This document shows positions 5,939 through 9,253 of a DNA stretch of 9,253 nt, one piece after another. Origin of the DNA: Planctomycetota bacterium (GTDB lineage: Bacteria; Planctomycetota; J058; JARGOJ01); contig JARGOJ010000285.1 in NCBI GenBank assembly GCA_029210225.1, positions 1-9,253 on the forward strand, read 5' to 3'. The position numbers and the translations under genes are program-made. The notes under the pieces were generated by a model that saw only the letters and a list, made by a program, of their open reading frames with translations, did no database searches and had not been told where the DNA came from. Within the stretch, counting starts at the first letter, position 1. Each line of letters starts with the position of its first letter.

Positions 5939-6937
5939 ATGGAAAGATTTCAGGTGGGAGAGGTCGAGTTGACTCTCTCGGAGCCAGTCAAAGTCAAGCG
6001 CGACTGGATTGGTCGGCAAGAGCTGATCGATCAAATCCGCGCCTGTTGGCTGGTCATTGACGATCGAGATTTGCCCCTCAGCCCCCGCTTAGTCGGAAAG
6101 CCAGGAGTCGGTAAGACAACCCTCGCTAGCGCTGCGGCGAAATCCCTCGACCAAGAGGTCTACATCTTTCAATGCACCATGGACACTCGCCCAGAAGACC
6201 TGGTCGTCACACCCGTGCTGTCGAGTGACCGCTCCATCAATTATCACGCGAGCCCCCTCGTGACCGCCATGATTAAAGGCGGCGTCGCGATCTTGGACGA
6301 AGCCAATCGCATGAGTGAAAAATCCTGGGCCTCCCTGGCTCCTCTCCTCGACGATCGCCGCTACGTTGAGAGCTTGATTGCCGGAGTGAAGATTGAAGCT
6401 CACAAGGACTTCCGTTGCTGCGTGACTATGAATGACGACGCGTCGACCTACGAAGTCCCCGACTATATTATTGGTCGACTCCAGCCCATGATTGAGGTCG
6501 ACTTTCCCGAGCGTGAGGAAGAGCTGGCCATCCTTCGCTACAACGTCGACTTCGCTCCAGAGAAGATCCTCGCTCTCACAGTCGACTTCTTGCAGCGCTC
6601 TCATAAGAACGACGTACATCACTCGACTCGGGACGGCATCAATATCATTCGTTATGCCCTGAAGCTCGAAAAGAGCCACGACATGACCCTGGACGAAGCC
6701 TTTCGGAAGAGCGTCCTTCAAGTGATTGGTGAAGAGGCTTTTGACTTTGAACGGCGCAAGTTGCGAGGCAGCGTTCCCCTTGATACGAACTTTGTTGACT
6801 TGCAAAACTTCTTCATGACGACTGAGCAGCTGTTAAAGCAGCAAGCCGCCGCGCTCCAAGATGTCGACGACATGGACGACGATGATGACGACGATGACGA
6901 CTGGGATGAAGAAGGTGAATTGAACGACGATGTTTGA
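5939..6937 (+). CDS. MoxR-type AAA+ ATPase with poly-aspartate tail
   Basis: A 332-residue AAA+ protein of the MoxR/dynein-related class. Walker A is GKPGVGKTT (53-61, Lys59), Walker B is VAILDEANR (116-124, Asp120/Glu121), sensor 1 is VTMN (162-165), and Arg180 in IIGRLQP is the likely arginine finger. A helical lid follows to about 300. These ATPases act as remodelling chaperones that insert metal or activate partner proteins, usually with a von Willebrand A partner. None is visible here; instead the next gene overlaps by 8 bases. The C-terminus (about 305-332) is acidic, with nine consecutive Asp at 313-321. GGAG at 5928-5931 lies 7 bases before ATG 5939. The fold call is firm; the substrate is unknown and is presumably the product of the overlapping gene. 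Confidence 0.93.
   Translation: MERFQVGEVELTLSEPVKVKRDWIGRQELIDQIRACWLVIDDRDLPLSPRLVGKPGVGKTTLASAAAKSLDQEVYIFQCTMDTRPEDLVVTPVLSSDRSINYHASPLVTAMIKGGVAILDEANRMSEKSWASLAPLLDDRRYVESLIAGVKIEAHKDFRCCVTMNDDASTYEVPDYIIGRLQPMIEVDFPEREEELAILRYNVDFAPEKILALTVDFLQRSHKNDVHHSTRDGINIIRYALKLEKSHDMTLDEAFRKSVLQVIGEEAFDFERRKLRGSVPLDTNFVDLQNFFMTTEQLLKQQAAALQDVDDMDDDDDDDDDWDEEGELNDDV
6875..6901 (+). repeat. (GAY)9 trinucleotide run encoding nine Asp
   Basis: Nine consecutive GAC/GAT codons encode Asp 313-321 of the ATPase. The codons are mixed, which argues for selection on the acidic tract rather than recent slippage of a pure repeat. Confidence 0.9.
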
Positions 6938-8939
6938 ACAACGCGGAGACAAGCTGGTTTACAAGAACATCACGGTGGTTCCTTCGATCCACGCACGGGC
7001 GGCGTTCGCATTGGAAACGCGGCGCTTGTTCTTGTCTGATTCTTACGACTGCATCGCCGTCGAGCTTCCTGAATCCCTTGGGGAGAAAGTCGCGGAGGGG
7101 GTCGAAGAATTACCAGAGGTCCACGTCGTTGTTTATCGGGACAATAAGGACAATTATGGCTACGTGCCAATTGATCCTTGCGATTCAATTATTGAAGGAG
7201 TCCGTCTCGGCGTAAGGGATCGTCGCTGTCGCTTGGCTTTTATCGACACGGATGTGGCCAATTTAAATGTTGCCAAAGTGACCCTGCCCGACGAATACGC
7301 TGCTTTGAAGATTGGCATTCCCACTTATTACCAAGCGGTCGCGCCTCATATTGATCAAGCGGCTCCCGACTCAGTGGACGATGTCCGCGAAAAGTATATG
7401 GCCTATCGCCTGCAGCAATTATCAGCGAAGCACAAGAAGGTGCTCTTTATCTGTGGATTGCGCCACGTTGAGTCCATCGGTCGATATTTAGAAAAGCCAA
7501 TAGAGGACGAGCCTGAGTCGGGGGAATTGCCGACGGAGGTCTTTTTGCAGCCGCTGCATAAAGATTCGCTGTATCATATTCTTGGTGAGTTGCCTTACAA
7601 CACTTGGCTCTACGAGCAAATTCGTTATTCCATTACTCTCGAAGAATACGAGCCCATCTTTGGATTGAAGAATCTATTGATGGCGGCGCGAGAGCGCTAT
7701 CACGCTTATTTCAAGGACGACATCCATCGCATTTCGCCGCAGAGCTTGCAGCAAATGCTGACCTATATTCGCAATCTCTGTCTTATGTCCGGCTATTTAA
7801 CTCCAAGCCTCTATGACATTGCGGTCGCGGCGAAGGGCATCGGGGGAGATTCTTACGCGGTTCATTTATTAGAAGTCGCTCGTTGTTACGGGGAGCTGCC
7901 CCCACCTGAAGACGAGATTGAAGAGGACGAAGACGAAGAGATTAAGGACCTAGAGCCGGAAGCCAAGAACGAAGAGACGGTCGATGACGACGAGGACGAG
8001 GCTGAGCCCTATCCTTGGGAAGATCCCTCGCCGCCTTGGGCTTCACCGACTTACTCATTCGAGCATGAGCGCGCCGATCCGCTCCATGGTCCCACCGAAA
8101 TGCAAATGACGGAGGATCAAGGATTGATTGACGGGCGTATTCAGCCTATGAAGCGTCGCTTGCCGGGAGTGCCAAAGATCTTCCGCAAATTGAAATTAGA
8201 GAAGACTCCGTCTCGGAAGATGCGCAAGAGCTGGAAGCAAGCCTGGGATGACCGTCGGGCGGTGTCTTGGCCTCCGGAAGATGAGATCGTTGAGGGCTTC
8301 GCGGATTATGTCCGTAAGCGGGCCTTAAAGATGACGTCCTTGTCGATGTTGAGATCTGAGGAGTTTTCGTCGTCGTTGATGGATGGCTTGCATGTCAAAG
8401 AGACCTTGAGGAACGTTCACTTAAATAAGTTGTATGTGAAGGTTGAGCCGAGGGTGACGGGGCAGGTTGGAGCTGTTGTCATTATCTTCGAGGACGACAA
8501 CGACGACGATCGCTTCCCTTGGAAGATCACTTGGTATGCCGAGCACGAGAACGAATCGACCTTGTCCTTTTATGCGACGCCGTATCAAGAGAATATTGTT
8601 GGTCCAGGGGTTGGTCGGGCGCTTTATGGCGGGACGCTGTTCCTCTATCCCCCCAAGAGTATCCCGGATGTCTGGACAGACCGGTCTTTGGAGAAGGCGC
8701 AGACAAGCATGGAGCGTTTGGTCTTTGGGGCGGCGGTGCATGCTCACGATAAGTACATTGCCTATGTGGCCCCAAAGCGTCCGAGTCCTCGGATGAAGCA
8801 GTTCTGCGACATGATGGGACGCAAGTTGATTTACTTGCCAGTCAGTTCTTTCAGCCGGACGACGCTGTGGAAAATGCGCACCTTCCATGTCCTCAATGGG
8901 CGTCATGTGCGGAGCTGGGCTTCGAAATACATTCGATAG
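6930..8939 (+). CDS. TraB/TIKI-like N-terminal domain plus unknown C-terminal domain, MoxR partner
   Basis: A 669-residue protein with no signal peptide or membrane segment. Residues 10-190 show the TraB/PrgY (TIKI/ChaN superfamily) pattern: ITVVPSIH (14-21), YDCIAVELPE (39-48), LAFIDTDV (102-109), and VREKYMAYRLQQLS (152-165) leading into VLFICGLRHVESI (171-183). H21, E45 and H179 sit where the family has its conserved His, Glu and G-x-x-H residues, which are proposed to bind metal. A helical region follows to about 320, then an acidic linker (327-365), a Pro/Trp-rich stretch (360-375) and a basic segment (408-443). I do not recognise the C-terminal domain (about 445-669); it includes DGLHVKETLRN (485-495), GAVVIIFEDDNDDD (514-527) and a basic end. 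ATG 6930 overlaps the ATPase stop by 8 bases, with AAGG at 6912-6915, so translation is coupled. A metal-dependent hydrolase remodelled by the ATPase is possible but unproven. Leucine codons here favour TTG/TTA, unlike the preceding gene. Confidence 0.85.
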   Translation: MFEQRGDKLVYKNITVVPSIHARAAFALETRRLFLSDSYDCIAVELPESLGEKVAEGVEELPEVHVVVYRDNKDNYGYVPIDPCDSIIEGVRLGVRDRRCRLAFIDTDVANLNVAKVTLPDEYAALKIGIPTYYQAVAPHIDQAAPDSVDDVREKYMAYRLQQLSAKHKKVLFICGLRHVESIGRYLEKPIEDEPESGELPTEVFLQPLHKDSLYHILGELPYNTWLYEQIRYSITLEEYEPIFGLKNLLMAARERYHAYFKDDIHRISPQSLQQMLTYIRNLCLMSGYLTPSLYDIAVAAKGIGGDSYAVHLLEVARCYGELPPPEDEIEEDEDEEIKDLEPEAKNEETVDDDEDEAEPYPWEDPSPPWASPTYSFEHERADPLHGPTEMQMTEDQGLIDGRIQPMKRRLPGVPKIFRKLKLEKTPSRKMRKSWKQAWDDRRAVSWPPEDEIVEGFADYVRKRALKMTSLSMLRSEEFSSSLMDGLHVKETLRNVHLNKLYVKVEPRVTGQVGAVVIIFEDDNDDDRFPWKITWYAEHENESTLSFYATPYQENIVGPGVGRALYGGTLFLYPPKSIPDVWTDRSLEKAQTSMERLVFGAAVHAHDKYIAYVAPKRPSPRMKQFCDMMGRKLIYLPVSSFSRTTLWKMRTFHVLNGRHVRSWASKYIR

Positions 8940-9022
8940 GATGTTTTTAATACAGAGTGGTCAAGTTCCTGAGAACGTCCTTTTGTGACGTTTGCAAAGA
9001 CGCAATGAATTGAATGTGTCGT

Positions 9023-9051
9023 CAATGACGGAGGCTTAGACAATGACGGAG
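9023..9051 (+). repeat. 11-bp direct repeat spanning the start of the VOC gene
   Basis: CAATGACGGAG occurs at 9023-9033 and again at 9041-9051. The first copy supplies the GGAGG ribosome site (9030-9034) for the start codon in the second copy. The first copy's own ATG (9025) is in frame but meets TAG at 9037-9039 after four codons. Confidence 0.8.
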
Positions 9052-9253
9052 ATAACTCTCAATCATACGATTGTGCCTTGTCAGAACAAAATGGAGTCCG
9101 CCAGATTTTACGAGCGGATCTTTGGATTTGTCTTCCTGAAAGAGTGGGGCGGCTTTGCCATTGTCAAGGTCAATGACACATTGACTTTAGACCTGAAGAA
9201 TGTCGAGCACTTTGTTTCGAATCACTATGGGTTCAAGGTTCCTGATCGGCAAT
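9043..9253 (+). CDS. VOC-fold (glyoxalase/bleomycin-resistance-like) protein, 3' partial
   Basis: Seventy codons are visible before the window ends. The start ITLNHTIVPCQNKMESARFYERIFGF (residues 4-29) is the classic first beta-alpha unit of the vicinal oxygen chelate fold: a strand with a potential metal ligand His8, a short loop, then a helix ending in F-Y-x-x-x-F-G-F. The strands FAIVKVND and LTLDLKNVE follow. VOC proteins include glyoxalases, ring-cleaving dioxygenases and antibiotic-binding proteins, and the visible part does not discriminate among them. ATG 9043 is supported by GGAGG at 9030-9034, 8 bases upstream. The 103-bp gap after the previous gene has a weak hairpin (8974-8979 with 8987-8992) without a T-run, so whether this gene is a separate unit is unclear. 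Confidence 0.85.
   Translation, partial: MTEITLNHTIVPCQNKMESARFYERIFGFVFLKEWGGFAIVKVNDTLTLDLKNVEHFVSNHYGFKVPDRQ

Noticed and set aside
6089..6805. Long open frame (238 codons) on the minus strand within the ATPase gene
   Set aside because: It is the antisense of a gene with intact AAA+ motifs, shows no recognisable domain, and probably stays open because of the C-rich third positions of the real gene.
8442..8550. Von Willebrand A domain in the C-terminal part of the TraB-like protein (strand VVIIFEDD)
   Set aside because: A MoxR partner would suggest it, but the DxSxS metal-site motif is absent after the strand.
8421..8906. Open frame of 161 codons on the minus strand opposite the end of the TraB-like gene
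   Set aside because: Composition is Arg/Pro/His-heavy as expected for antisense of this codon bias, and no domain is visible.
8974..8992. Hairpin AACGTC/GACGTT as a terminator after the TraB-like gene
   Set aside because: The stem is only 6 bp with a 7-base loop and no T-run follows, so termination cannot be claimed.

Overview
The window is about 9.25 kb of tightly packed bacterial DNA of moderate GC (low fifties by eye). An OmpA-type outer-membrane lipoprotein indicates a Gram-negative cell. A cytosolic Hanks-type Ser/Thr kinase, a receiver/HATPase regulator, a CGFS glutaredoxin and a MoxR ATPase would suit a deltaproteobacterial-type lineage such as Myxococcota, Bradymonadota or Bdellovibrionota. 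That placement is inference; no marker here fixes the taxon. There are no insertion sequences, tRNA or rRNA genes, or CRISPR arrays.

Layout. 1-813 (+): 3' part of a protein with a degenerate receiver domain followed by an RsbW-like HATPase domain. 927-1244 (+): monothiol glutaredoxin (grxD), with a candidate promoter and a clear intrinsic terminator at 1274-1303. 1482-2330 (-): Hanks-type Ser/Thr protein kinase, convergent with grxD and divergent from the next gene. 2452-2907 (+): YbjN / type III chaperone-like protein. 2981-3529 (+): four-helix membrane protein. 3595-4353 (+): OmpA-domain lipoprotein, followed by a long perfect hairpin at 4383-4423.

4449-8939 (+): four closely spaced genes, probably one operon. 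They are an AMMECR1 protein, rsmA (sharing an ATGA stop/start with it), a MoxR-type AAA+ ATPase 39 bp further on, and a 669-residue protein that starts inside the last codons of the ATPase gene. 9043-9253 (+): start of a VOC-fold protein, cut by the window end.

The most interesting part is the ATPase and its overlapping partner. The partner's first ~190 residues carry the spaced motifs of the TraB/TIKI/ChaN-like superfamily (H21 after a hydrophobic strand, VEL at 44-46, a D106 strand and GLRH at 176-179). An acidic linker and an unrecognised ~270-residue C-terminal domain follow. MoxR ATPases usually work with a von Willebrand A protein; here the coupled partner is TraB-like. The ATPase ends in a run of nine aspartates, and the partner has both an acidic linker and a strongly basic patch. 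I regard this pair as the best candidate for an undescribed system. It rests on motif reading only, with no homology search.
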